From: Pseudomonadota bacterium | GTDB taxonomy: Bacteria > Desulfobacterota > Anaeroferrophillalia > Anaeroferrophillales > Tharpellaceae | DNA length: 17,747 nt | Direction: 5' to 3' | Assembly: GCA_015486505.1 (NCBI GenBank) | Contig: WFRP01000200.1 | Span: 1-17,747 of the forward strand | Shown here: positions 6,967 to 14,649 of the stretch, piece after piece | How the letters are laid out: each line of letters opens with the position of its first letter | How positions within the stretch are numbered: the stretch's first letter is position 1 | Notes under the pieces: generated by a model | What the model was told of the DNA's origin: nothing | Databases searched by the model: none | What the model saw: the letters and a program-made list of their open reading frames with translations, nothing else | Translations under genes and position numbers: made by a program

Positions 6967-8039
6967 TAGCTGCTCCGATTCGGGTTCTGCTGGTTGATGA
7001 CAGCGATTTGGTCCGCGCGATCCTCAGAGATGTTTTGCAGCAGGAGCCGGATATTATTGTCGTTGGCGAAGCCGCCAACGGGCAGGAAGCGGTCGCGAAA
7101 TCCCTTAAGTTGCAGCCCCATCTGATTACCATGGATCTGGAGATGCCGGTCATGGACGGCATGGAAGCGATTACCGCGATTATGCGCAGCAAGGCGGTAC
7201 CTATTTTGGTGGTGAGCGGGGTGGCCGATGCCCGCAAGTCATACGAGGCGGTGCGGCGGGGAGCCCTTGATGTTGTCGCTAAGCCGGACTGTAATCCGAT
7301 CGCTCTAGCCGCATTTGTCGCCAAGGTCAGGATGCTGGCTGGCGTACCGGTTATCACTCATATCCGTCCGCTTTCAGTTTCCCGTCCGCAAAAGCCGGTG
7401 GCGCCAGCGGTGGCGCCAATCAGCGATTCATCCCCTGAAAATGGAGCGTTAGCACCCGCGGCCGGAAAATCAAGCAAGGTTTTTGCCATCGCTTCTTCCA
7501 CCGGCGGGCCCCAGGTTCTGGCCCGGGTTCTGCCCCGGCTGCCAGCAACCTTCCCTTGTCCGGTTCTGATTGCGCAACACATTGCCGAAGGTTTTGCCGA
7601 GGGTATGGTTGCCTGGCTGGCGGGACTCTGTCTGCTTCCGGTAAAGATGGCCGCTGATGGTGAAAAAATTAAACCGGGGGTTATCTATATCGCTCCGCCT
7701 GAATATACCTGCGCGGTTGCGGTTTCCCGCAGGTTCGTTTTCAGCGGCCGTCAGGCGCAGGGTCTTTATCATCCCAGCTGCGACCGCCTGCTGGAATCTC
7801 TGGCTGAAACCTATCAAGCCGATGCCGTGGGTATCATTATGACCGGTATGGGGCATGATGGCGTTCAGGGGATAACCCGAATTCGTGACCTTGGCGGGGT
7901 GACGCTGGCCCAGAATGCCGAAACCTCTTTAATTTACGGGATGAATCGCTGCGCGGTTGAATCCGGCGCGGTGCAGAAGCAGTTGCCGGCAGCGGAGATC
8001 GCCCCGGAAATGCTGCGTTTGGCCGGGGTGAGCCCATGA
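6963..8039 (+). CDS. cheB: CheB receptor methylesterase/deamidase (WspF-like)
   Basis: Response-regulator-controlled methylesterase of 358 residues that removes methyl groups from receptor glutamates. The receiver occupies about 6-125 with phospho-acceptor D58 (MDLEMPVMDG), acidic D12/D13 and K107. A Pro/Ala-rich linker (about 138-168) leads to the catalytic domain. The catalytic triad is visible as S179 (ASSTGGP), H206 (AQHIAEG) and D299 (GMGHDG). It starts at a GTG that overlaps the upstream TGA by 2 nt; the strong AGGAGG 8 nt before it supports this start. In a Wsp-type system this protein sets adaptation, and its loss usually locks the cyclase on. Confidence 0.96.
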   Translation: MIAAPIRVLLVDDSDLVRAILRDVLQQEPDIIVVGEAANGQEAVAKSLKLQPHLITMDLEMPVMDGMEAITAIMRSKAVPILVVSGVADARKSYEAVRRGALDVVAKPDCNPIALAAFVAKVRMLAGVPVITHIRPLSVSRPQKPVAPAVAPISDSSPENGALAPAAGKSSKVFAIASSTGGPQVLARVLPRLPATFPCPVLIAQHIAEGFAEGMVAWLAGLCLLPVKMAADGEKIKPGVIYIAPPEYTCAVAVSRRFVFSGRQAQGLYHPSCDRLLESLAETYQADAVGIIMTGMGHDGVQGITRIRDLGGVTLAQNAETSLIYGMNRCAVESGAVQKQLPAAEIAPEMLRLAGVSP

Positions 8040-9505
8040 TGGATCTGGCCCCGTTCAAGGAATATATTTCTAAAGTTTGCGGCCTCCGCTTTGATGATCG
8101 CAATGGCGAACAAAAGCTGGGACGACTGTTGCGGGAACGAATGCGCGCCACGAATCTGGGCCAACCGGCAAACTACCTTGACCGGCTGGTTACGGACCCG
8201 GATGAACTGCAGGATTTGATTGAACTGCTGACGGTCAATGAAACCTATTTTTTCCGGGAAGCGGAACAGATTCGTCTGTTGACCGATTCTCTGGTTCCGA
8301 GATTTATCCAGCATTATAACGGTCGCGACAAAGTCAGGATCCTGAGTGCCGCCTGCGCCTCAGGTGAAGAGCCCTATTCGCTGGCAATCGCACTTTTTGA
8401 GCGCTATGGTGAAAGTATGTTCCACCTGTGCCGCGTGAATGGTGTCGATATCGACAGCGCCGTTTTAGCTAAAGCCGAGCAGGGGATTTACGGAGAGTTT
8501 TCGTTTCGGGGGGTCTCTCCTGAAATCCGGACGCGTTATTTTAACAAAGCGGCCGCGGGCTGGCAGGTGAAAGAAGATATTCGTTCCCAAGTATCTTTTC
8601 AGAAACTCAATCTGCTGGCCCCCGATAGCGCCGCTGAAACCAAAGGCTATGATATTATTTTCTGTCGCAATGTTTCAATCTATTTTGACGAGGCCACCCG
8701 CCGGCAGATCCAGCGCAATCTTGCCTCCCTAATGAAAGAGAACGGCATTCTTATAGTCGGAATGACCGAGACCATCGCCAACAACCTGGGGGTTTTGGCT
8801 ATGGTCGAAGACGAGGGGCAGTTCTATTTTGTCAAGGGAGCGCCGCCTTTACCGGAAAAAAGTCTGATCCCGAAAAACCTTATAAATCCCGGAAACCGAA
8901 CCGCGCCCGCCCGCAAAAAAAGTCCGTCCATAACCAGCGACCGGCCGCTGCCGAAACTGATTACCCCGGAGAGCTGGAAGGTTGAAAAAAATGCCCGGGA
9001 TCCGATCGCCGAGCTTTGCCAAATGGTGCGGGACAAGCAATACGACCAGGTTCTGCCGCTCCTGGAAGATCTCCGGAGCAAAGATCCCGACGATAAAAGC
9101 GTCCTGCTTTTAATGGCTTATATCGGACTTAATCGTAAACAGTTCAGTCTGGCGCAGGCATTGGCACTTCAGGTGCTGGAGTTGGATGACTGGAACATTG
9201 ATGCCCTTGTTCTGCTGGGAATGGCCGCGAAATGGAGTCAGCAGCCGGAAGCGGCTTTGAGCTATTTTAAGCAGGCGGTTTATGTCTGTCATACCTGCTG
9301 GCCGGCCCATTATTATCTGGCGGAGCTTTATAATCACAGCGGCGCGGCCGATAAGGCCCGGCGTGAATATCGGATCACCATGCAGCAGGTGAAGGTCTCC
9401 CCGGCCGAAACCGGCATAAAAGTTATCCCCCTGGACCTGCCGCGGCAGCAGATGCCGCGGCTTTGTGAATATCAACTGGAAAAGTTGGCCGGCAGTGCTA
9501 TTTGA
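8036..9505 (+). CDS. cheR: CheR receptor methyltransferase with C-terminal TPR domain (WspC-like)
   Basis: SAM-dependent glutamate methyltransferase of 489 residues, well above the ~280 of plain CheR. The methyltransferase part covers about 1-270 with ETYFFRE (69-75), the SAM loop 'SAACASGEEPYSLA' (104-117) and FCRNVSIYFD (209-218). A basic, proline-containing linker (about 271-320) follows. Helical TPR-like repeats occupy about 325-450 (for example 'QYDQVLPLLEDLRSKDPDD' and PEAALSYFKQAVYV). A CheR-TPR fusion is the hallmark of WspC. The start overlaps the cheB stop (ATGATG; either Met at 8036 or 8039 could serve), suggesting translational coupling. Confidence 0.95.
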   Translation: MMDLAPFKEYISKVCGLRFDDRNGEQKLGRLLRERMRATNLGQPANYLDRLVTDPDELQDLIELLTVNETYFFREAEQIRLLTDSLVPRFIQHYNGRDKVRILSAACASGEEPYSLAIALFERYGESMFHLCRVNGVDIDSAVLAKAEQGIYGEFSFRGVSPEIRTRYFNKAAAGWQVKEDIRSQVSFQKLNLLAPDSAAETKGYDIIFCRNVSIYFDEATRRQIQRNLASLMKENGILIVGMTETIANNLGVLAMVEDEGQFYFVKGAPPLPEKSLIPKNLINPGNRTAPARKKSPSITSDRPLPKLITPESWKVEKNARDPIAELCQMVRDKQYDQVLPLLEDLRSKDPDDKSVLLLMAYIGLNRKQFSLAQALALQVLELDDWNIDALVLLGMAAKWSQQPEAALSYFKQAVYVCHTCWPAHYYLAELYNHSGAADKARREYRITMQQVKVSPAETGIKVIPLDLPRQQMPRLCEYQLEKLAGSAI

Positions 9506-9519
9506 ATTAAAGTGTAAAT

Positions 9520-11814
9520 ATGGCGATTGATCTGACAAAGTTTATTTTACGGTTTGTGGATGAAGCCCGGGATCATCTGGGCAAGATGAGTGACGGGGTG
9601 GCGGCGCTGGAACAGGGGAGTGCGGATGCCGAGTTGATCAATGCCCTGTTCCGGTCGGCCCATACCATCAAGGGTTCATCCCGGATGGTTAAACTTGACA
9701 CGATTCCCGAGACCGCCCACAAACTGGAAGACCTTTTAAGCGCTTTACGGGATGGCCGGGTCCGGTTTTCAGCGGCCGTCGGCCAGGCGCTTTATCAGGG
9801 TATTGACACGCTTAATCAACTGGTTGACCGGGTAGCGGAACAACCTGAAAAACCCGATTTGCCAGCGGTTGACGCGGAACTTTGCCGGGTACTGAGTGCG
9901 GCGCTGTCAGCGGATGAATGCCGGGAGCCCGAGACTTCGGCAACGCCGGCGGCACCGAAAGTTGCCGAAACCGCACCCGCAAATGAAACCGCACCCGCAA
10001 ATGAAACCGCATCGGCTGTAGCAACCGCGCCAGTAACCGGAAAGGCACCGGCTGTCGAAAATCTACCAACTACCGAGACTGCACCGGTTGCCGAAAAGGC
10101 TGCGGCCGCTGAACCGAAACTGAAATCAGCCGATACGGTTCGGGTAAAACTGAGTAAGCTGGATGAGCTGATCAAATTGATGGGCGAAGTGGTTTCCAGT
10201 CACAGCCGGATGCGGCAGCGGGTTAAGGATCTGCAGGCGCTTGAGAATCTTATAACCCACGCCGAAGCCGACAGTGGTTTTAAGGGGCAATTGGCGCTTT
10301 TCAGCCAGATATTTAAAGATGATGTGCAGATGCAAAGTCAGTTGATGGGGGAGTTGCACGATAAAACCCTGGCTATGCGAATGCTGCCGCTGGCAATAAT
10401 CTTCGATGCCGCCGGCAGGTTGGTGCGTGAGCAGGCCCGGCGGCTGGGGAAGCAGGTTGAGTGTGTCATCAGCGGCTCCGAAATCGAGCTTGACCGGGAG
10501 ATTATCGATCAGCTTTCAGACCCGATTATCCATCTTTTGCGCAACAGCCTTGATCACGGCCTGGAATTACCGGATAAACGGGTTGCCGCCGGGAAACCGG
10601 CTGCCGGTCGCATTACCTTGACGGCCAACCAGGATGGGGGCTGGGTGCTGATCGAAATCGGTGACGACGGGGCCGGTATCGACCTGGCAAAGATCAGGGA
10701 AAAAGCGGTCAGCAAAAAAATTCTGAGCGCGGAAACTGCCGGCGGGCTCTCGGAAGAGGATATTATTGATCTGATATTTTTGCCGGGTTTATCCACCAAC
10801 GCCATTATCACGGATATGTCGGGCCGCGGGGTCGGTATGGACGTGGTCAAGCGCACCGTGGTTGAAGAGTTGCAGGGCGAAATCGCGATTACCACCCGTC
10901 CGGGATTAGGCAGTACCTTTACGCTGCGGCTGCCGATTTCTCTGGCGGTTATGCGGGTTCTGCTGGTCGAGGTTGACGGTTTGCCTTTCGGTTTTACGGC
11001 TCAGCAGATTGCCGGTCTGATGCGGGTGCCGAACGATGCTTTAGTGCAGGTGAAAGCCGGTCTCAGCGCGGTCGTGCGCGACAACGAATTTATCCCGGTT
11101 ACCGCGCTTGCCGATCTGGTAAAGATACCTGATTCATTCGCTGAAAACCGTGAAACCAGGGGAAATCCCGCCGAACTTTTGCTGGTGATACTCGAAGTTC
11201 GCAATGAAAAAATTGCTCTGATTGTTGACGAACTGCTGGATGAATATGATATGGTTATCAAACAGCTGCCCGAGCATCTGCGCTGGAATCCTCTGGTTTC
11301 CGGTATGGTGGTTACCGGCAAGAATGAGCTGGTGAATGTGCTGCACGCCCCGGCCCTGCTGGCGCTCTCACGCAAGCTGCACCGTTCAAGCCTGAGCCCG
11401 GCCGCCGGCTCCGGGCCGCCTGAGCCCGGCGCTGTCGGGCAAAACGCTGACCTGAAAATCCTGGTTGTCGATGATTCACTGAACACCCGTGAGATTGAAA
11501 AAGATCTGCTGGAGAGCTACGGCTATCGGGTTACCCTGGCGGAAGATGGCCTGGAGGCTTTGCAAAAAGCCAGGGCGGAGGGCTTTGACGCGGTCCTGAC
11601 TGATGTTGAAATGCCCAATATGGACGGTTTTACGTTAACGGCCAGTTTGCGGGAAGATGAGCGTTATCGCGCCACTCCGATTATAATTATTACATCACGG
11701 GAACAGGAAGAGGATCGGCGGCGCGGGATTCAGGTGGGCGCTGATGCCTATATTGTCAAGAGTGATTTTGAACTGACCAACCTGGTTGATACCCTGCGTA
11801 CCTTGCTGGGCTGA
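9520..11814 (+). CDS. cheA: Hybrid CheA histidine kinase with C-terminal receiver (WspE-like)
   Basis: A 764-residue hybrid kinase. The N-terminal Hpt has phosphorylatable H48 (SAHTIKGSSR). A low-complexity Ala/Pro/Thr/Glu linker (about 133-200), which includes TAPANE twice (18-bp DNA repeat, 9970-10005), replaces a recognisable P2 docking domain. The dimerisation helices and ATPase follow: N-box 'HLLRNSLDHG' (338-347), DDGAGID (382-388) and 'GLSTNAIITDMSGRGVGMD' (423-441). Then come a CheW-like P5 domain (about 470-615) and a receiver (646-764) with DD at 651-652, phospho-acceptor D695 and K746 or K751 near the end. With no P2, partner choice may rest on the fused receiver. Only weak AAAGTG precedes the ATG. 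The TGA stop lies inside the CTGATG that begins the tandem hairpin repeats. Confidence 0.96.
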   Translation: MAIDLTKFILRFVDEARDHLGKMSDGVAALEQGSADAELINALFRSAHTIKGSSRMVKLDTIPETAHKLEDLLSALRDGRVRFSAAVGQALYQGIDTLNQLVDRVAEQPEKPDLPAVDAELCRVLSAALSADECREPETSATPAAPKVAETAPANETAPANETASAVATAPVTGKAPAVENLPTTETAPVAEKAAAAEPKLKSADTVRVKLSKLDELIKLMGEVVSSHSRMRQRVKDLQALENLITHAEADSGFKGQLALFSQIFKDDVQMQSQLMGELHDKTLAMRMLPLAIIFDAAGRLVREQARRLGKQVECVISGSEIELDREIIDQLSDPIIHLLRNSLDHGLELPDKRVAAGKPAAGRITLTANQDGGWVLIEIGDDGAGIDLAKIREKAVSKKILSAETAGGLSEEDIIDLIFLPGLSTNAIITDMSGRGVGMDVVKRTVVEELQGEIAITTRPGLGSTFTLRLPISLAVMRVLLVEVDGLPFGFTAQQIAGLMRVPNDALVQVKAGLSAVVRDNEFIPVTALADLVKIPDSFAENRETRGNPAELLLVILEVRNEKIALIVDELLDEYDMVIKQLPEHLRWNPLVSGMVVTGKNELVNVLHAPALLALSRKLHRSSLSPAAGSGPPEPGAVGQNADLKILVVDDSLNTREIEKDLLESYGYRVTLAEDGLEALQKARAEGFDAVLTDVEMPNMDGFTLTASLREDERYRATPIIIITSREQEEDRRRGIQVGADAYIVKSDFELTNLVDTLRTLLG

Positions 11815-11873
11815 TGCGGGACAGTCGGGCCTTTGCGGCCCGTACCCCAAGGGCAATCCGCTGGTCGCAAATA

Positions 11874-11945
11874 AGTACTCTTATCAGAACATTTTCTGAT
11901 TATTAAATCTTGTTTTTTGGTGCAGAAAATAACCTGTAAGGTACT
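11874..11945 (+). repeat. Bulged hairpin repeat, copy 2
   Basis: A 72-bp unit whose arms are identical to copy 1 (AGTACTCTTATCAG... and ...CTGTAAGGTACT) but whose apical sequence is unrelated. On transcription it would form a long stem-loop just after the cheA stop. It has no clean U-tract, so simple rho-independent termination is not obvious. Confidence 0.75.
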
Positions 11946-11996
11946 AATGCGGGAACAGATCCCGCAACCTAAAAGAAAGTTATTGGACCGCAAATA

Positions 11997-12055
11997 AGTA
12001 CTCTTATCAGAACATTTTCTTGTTTTTTCAAACCGAAAATAACCTGTAAGGTACT
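11997..12055 (+). repeat. Bulged hairpin repeat, copy 3
   Basis: A 59-bp unit, the shortest of the three, with arms identical to copies 1 and 2 and a short apical region. It lies immediately upstream of the Shine-Dalgarno of the response-regulator gene, so an RNA hairpin here could affect translation of that gene. Confidence 0.75.
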
Positions 12056-12070
12056 AACGGAGAAGTAGAG

Positions 12071-12430
12071 ATGCGAATTCTGGTGATAGATGATGATTTG
12101 ATGGCCGGCGAACTGACCGCGGCCATTCTCGAAGATTTGGGCCACGAAACCGTTCTCGCCGAAAATGGTGTCGAAGGGGCCGAGCGGCTTGGCGACGGCA
12201 ATAATTTTGATTTGGTTTTAAGCGATCATAATATGCCGATGATCAGCGGCATTGAGCTTTTCCGGGAGCTTCGCCGGCAAGAGATAAAAACCCCTTTTAT
12301 CCTGCTGACCGGTGATGATCCGGAGGCCTGTCTGCGGCTTGAACCGAAACTCGATGGCTGTCTGATGAAAGATTTTTCCCTGGAAGATGAGCTGGTTGAA
12401 ATTTTGCGCGAAGTTGGAAATCAGGAGTAG
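12071..12430 (+). CDS. Single-domain response regulator (CheY-like receiver)
   Basis: A 119-residue stand-alone receiver. The acidic pocket is D7-D9 (VIDDD), the phospho-acceptor is D52 (VLSDHNMPMISG), the switch Thr is T80 (ILLTGDD) and the conserved Lys is K100 (CLMKDFS). No output domain is present. GGAGAAG lies 6 nt before the ATG. It sits between cheA-REC and the cyclase gene, so it is a likely second target or phosphate sink of the kinase. This gene has no counterpart in the classic Pseudomonas wsp operon. It is separated from cheA by the hairpin array and from the next gene by only 14 bp. Confidence 0.92.
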   Translation: MRILVIDDDLMAGELTAAILEDLGHETVLAENGVEGAERLGDGNNFDLVLSDHNMPMISGIELFRELRRQEIKTPFILLTGDDPEACLRLEPKLDGCLMKDFSLEDELVEILREVGNQE

Positions 12431-12444
12431 CGGAGGGCTTTTTT

Positions 12445-14124
12445 ATGACTGAACGGAAAACATCAGCGGCCAGAAAGCGGATTGAAAAGCTGCGCGGACT
12501 TTTTATTGAACAACTGCCGCAGCGCTTCGAAAAAATCAATCAGGCCCGGCTCAGTCTGCAAAATAATCCCGATGAGAAAGAGGCTTTGACTAATCTGCAT
12601 CGGGCGGTTCACAGCCTGAAAGGTACCGGGCTCTCTTTCGGCTTCAAAGAGTTGGGCAAGACCGCCGGTAAAATTGAAGATCTGCTGAGCTTGTGTTTGA
12701 CCGGGACAACCGCGGAGTCGGTTCTGGAATTGATTCCGCGAATAGACGATTTACTGCGGGAATTAAAGCAAAATATCACAGCAATAACTCCCGCCGGCGC
12801 GGATCTGCCGGAGCGGGTTGCGAATCCGCCGGATTTATCCCCGGATTCAGTTGAGGAAGACGTGGATTCCCGGGCCAAACTCCTCTATCTCTGTGATGAC
12901 GATCAATTTATCGGTGAACAGCTTGCCGTCCAGTTGAAATGCTTCGGTTATCAGATCGTCCGCTTTAGCGAACTGAAGCAGCTGAGCCGGGCCATGTCGA
13001 AAAAAATGCCCGCGGCCCTGATTATGGATATCAATTTTCCGGAAGGACATTATGCCGGAACCGAGCTCGTAAACTCAATGCGGCAGAAATTTGAGCGGCA
13101 TTTTCCGGTAGTTTTTATCTCCAACAACAACGATTTTGAAACCCGGCTCGCGGCGGTAAAGGCCGGGGGCTCGGAATATTTCACCAAACCTGTCAATATT
13201 CAGGAACTGGTTGAGGCAATTGACCGGTTAACCGAGCGCAACTTACCTGAACCTTACCAGATTCTGATAGTCGATGATGATCCGACCGTGGCTGAATACA
13301 ACAGCATTATCCTGCAGGAGGCGGGAATGGTGACGCGTTGTGTTTTTGAGTCCACCGGCATCTTGAATGTGCTGGAGGAATTTCGGGCGGATCTGGTGTT
13401 GATGGATATGTATATGCCGCGATGCTCCGGTTATGAACTGGCCAAACTGATCCGGCAGATTCATAAATACGCGGCTATGCCGATCATCTATCTCTCAAGC
13501 GAGACCGACAAGCAAAAACAGCTTTCAGCCATGCGGATCGGGGCTGAAGCTTTCCTGAGCAAACCGGTGGACCCTGATGAACTGATAGCTTTAGTCGAGA
13601 TTAAAGCGGAGCGTATGCGCCTGTTGCAGAAAATGATGGTCAGAGACAGTATGACCGGGCTCTATAACCATACCACCACTAACCAGTTGCTTGAATCCGC
13701 GATCGCCGGCAGCCTTCGTCACAAAGCTTTTGAAGTATGTTTCGTGATGATTGATATCGACCTTTTTAAACGGGTAAATGATACTTACGGCCATCCTTTG
13801 GGTGATCAGGTGATTGTGGCGCTGGCCCGGGTGCTGAAGCAGCGTTTAAGAGGCTCGGATGTTGTCGGCCGGTATGGCGGTGAGGAATTTTCTCTGATTC
13901 TTCAGGATGTCGATCTGGAAAAAGCCGCGGAAATCGTCGATGGCTTACGAAAGGATTTTGCGCGCTTGCGTTTCTACACGGAAAGTGGTGAGTTTTCCTG
14001 TACCTTCAGTGCCGGTATTGCCGCACTTTCCAAATATGATAATTTTGAAACCCTGCGTGAAGCCGCCGATCAGGCCCTTTACCGCGCCAAACAAAACGGC
14101 CGTAATCAAATCAATGTCGCATAA
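12445..14124 (+). CDS. Hpt-REC-REC-GGDEF diguanylate cyclase, presumed output of the system
   Basis: A 559-residue protein. The N-terminal Hpt-like domain (about 10-115) has H56 in 'LHRAVHSLKGTG'. Receiver 1 (146-262) has D151-D153, D195 (IMDINFP), S226 and K248. Receiver 2 (272-390) has D277-D279, D321 (LMDMYMPRCSGYELA), S351/S352 and K373. The C-terminal GGDEF domain (about 395-559) has an active GGEEF motif (478-482) and an intact RxxD inhibitory site (R469-D472) five residues before it. It should therefore make c-di-GMP with product feedback. REC-REC-GGDEF is the PleD arrangement; the extra Hpt is unusual for a WspR counterpart (REC-GGDEF) and would allow phosphate to enter from a receiver rather than directly from CheA. 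GGAGGG with 7-nt spacing supports the start. Confidence 0.95.
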   Translation: MTERKTSAARKRIEKLRGLFIEQLPQRFEKINQARLSLQNNPDEKEALTNLHRAVHSLKGTGLSFGFKELGKTAGKIEDLLSLCLTGTTAESVLELIPRIDDLLRELKQNITAITPAGADLPERVANPPDLSPDSVEEDVDSRAKLLYLCDDDQFIGEQLAVQLKCFGYQIVRFSELKQLSRAMSKKMPAALIMDINFPEGHYAGTELVNSMRQKFERHFPVVFISNNNDFETRLAAVKAGGSEYFTKPVNIQELVEAIDRLTERNLPEPYQILIVDDDPTVAEYNSIILQEAGMVTRCVFESTGILNVLEEFRADLVLMDMYMPRCSGYELAKLIRQIHKYAAMPIIYLSSETDKQKQLSAMRIGAEAFLSKPVDPDELIALVEIKAERMRLLQKMMVRDSMTGLYNHTTTNQLLESAIAGSLRHKAFEVCFVMIDIDLFKRVNDTYGHPLGDQVIVALARVLKQRLRGSDVVGRYGGEEFSLILQDVDLEKAAEIVDGLRKDFARLRFYTESGEFSCTFSAGIAALSKYDNFETLREAADQALYRAKQNGRNQINVA

Positions 14125-14136
14125 GGTGCTGCTTTT

Positions 14137-14649
14137 ATGTCTGAGATAACTCTGGATAAAATATTGAGCAAACAGTTTACCGGGCGGAAAGAGATTGTCA
14201 ACGTTGATGAGACAATGCTTAAGCTGGTAATTTTTGCTCTGGGCAATGATTGGTTTGCCTTCTCCGGCAAGCAGGTCAGAGAGATTCTCGCCTGCGCGGA
14301 TATCTTTTTTGTGCCCGGCTGTCCGCCCTCGCTTGAGGGCGTGATCAATGTGCGGGGTGATATTGAATCGGTTATCCGCCTGAATGAATTATTGCAGTTG
14401 CCGCTGCCGGAGCCGGGAAAGCCTGCGGAAATTTTATTAAGCCGGAGTTCTGCGATGAACAGCGGCATCCGGGTCGACCAGGTTATCGATGTGATTGATC
14501 TTCCGGAAAGCCTGATTCAGGCGCCGCCGGCCAACCTTCCGGAGACCTTGCGCCCTTTTGTTTCCGGCATATTCCCCTTTAACCAAAAAATTGTGACCGT
14601 CTTGGATCTGGAACAGATTTTTCTGGAATACGCCAGGGGACTCGGATGA
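14137..14649 (+). CDS. cheW: CheW-like coupling protein 1
   Basis: A 170-residue scaffold linking receptor and CheA. After an N-terminal extension of about 25 residues, the CheW core begins at LKLVIFALGNDWFAF and contains 'PGCPPSLEGVINVRGDIESV', the characteristic CheW loop, then 'KIVTVLDLEQIF' near the C-terminus. It lies 12 bp after the cyclase gene and its stop overlaps the next ATG (ATGA). A Wsp system needs two CheWs (WspB and WspD); this is the better conserved of the pair here. Confidence 0.92.
   Translation: MSEITLDKILSKQFTGRKEIVNVDETMLKLVIFALGNDWFAFSGKQVREILACADIFFVPGCPPSLEGVINVRGDIESVIRLNELLQLPLPEPGKPAEILLSRSSAMNSGIRVDQVIDVIDLPESLIQAPPANLPETLRPFVSGIFPFNQKIVTVLDLEQIFLEYARGLG

Larger units (their letters stand above)
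11811..12059 (+). repeat. Tandem array of two bulged-hairpin repeat units between cheA and the response-regulator gene
   Basis: The whole 256-bp gap after cheA is repeat sequence. Unit 1 runs from CTGATG (11811-11816) through a GC-rich segment shared with MITE copies B and C to the hairpin at 11874-11945. Unit 2 runs from CTAATG (11944-11949) through a shorter segment with a GCGGGAACAGATCCCGC hairpin to the hairpin at 11997-12055, ending in CTAACG (12054-12059). Every unit boundary is CTRAYG. The array separates two genes of one presumed operon and ends 11 bp before the next ATG. Confidence 0.8.

Noticed and set aside
9816..10175. Long minus-strand frames opposite cheA and other che genes
   Set aside because: They are antisense shadows of well-supported domain-bearing genes in GC-rich sequence and have no independent support.
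11874..12055. Integron attC sites
   Set aside because: The bulged arms look attC-like, but the RYYYAAC/GTTRRRY core boxes are absent, the units hold no cassette genes and no integrase is present in the window.
11811..12059. CRISPR array
   Set aside because: Only two units, the conserved parts are hairpin arms rather than a constant direct repeat with constant-length spacers, and no cas genes are present.
11815..12070. c-di-GMP riboswitch upstream of the receiver/cyclase genes
   Set aside because: The functional context is tempting, but the sequence is explained by repeat units also found inside a MITE elsewhere, and I cannot find a GEMM-type core.
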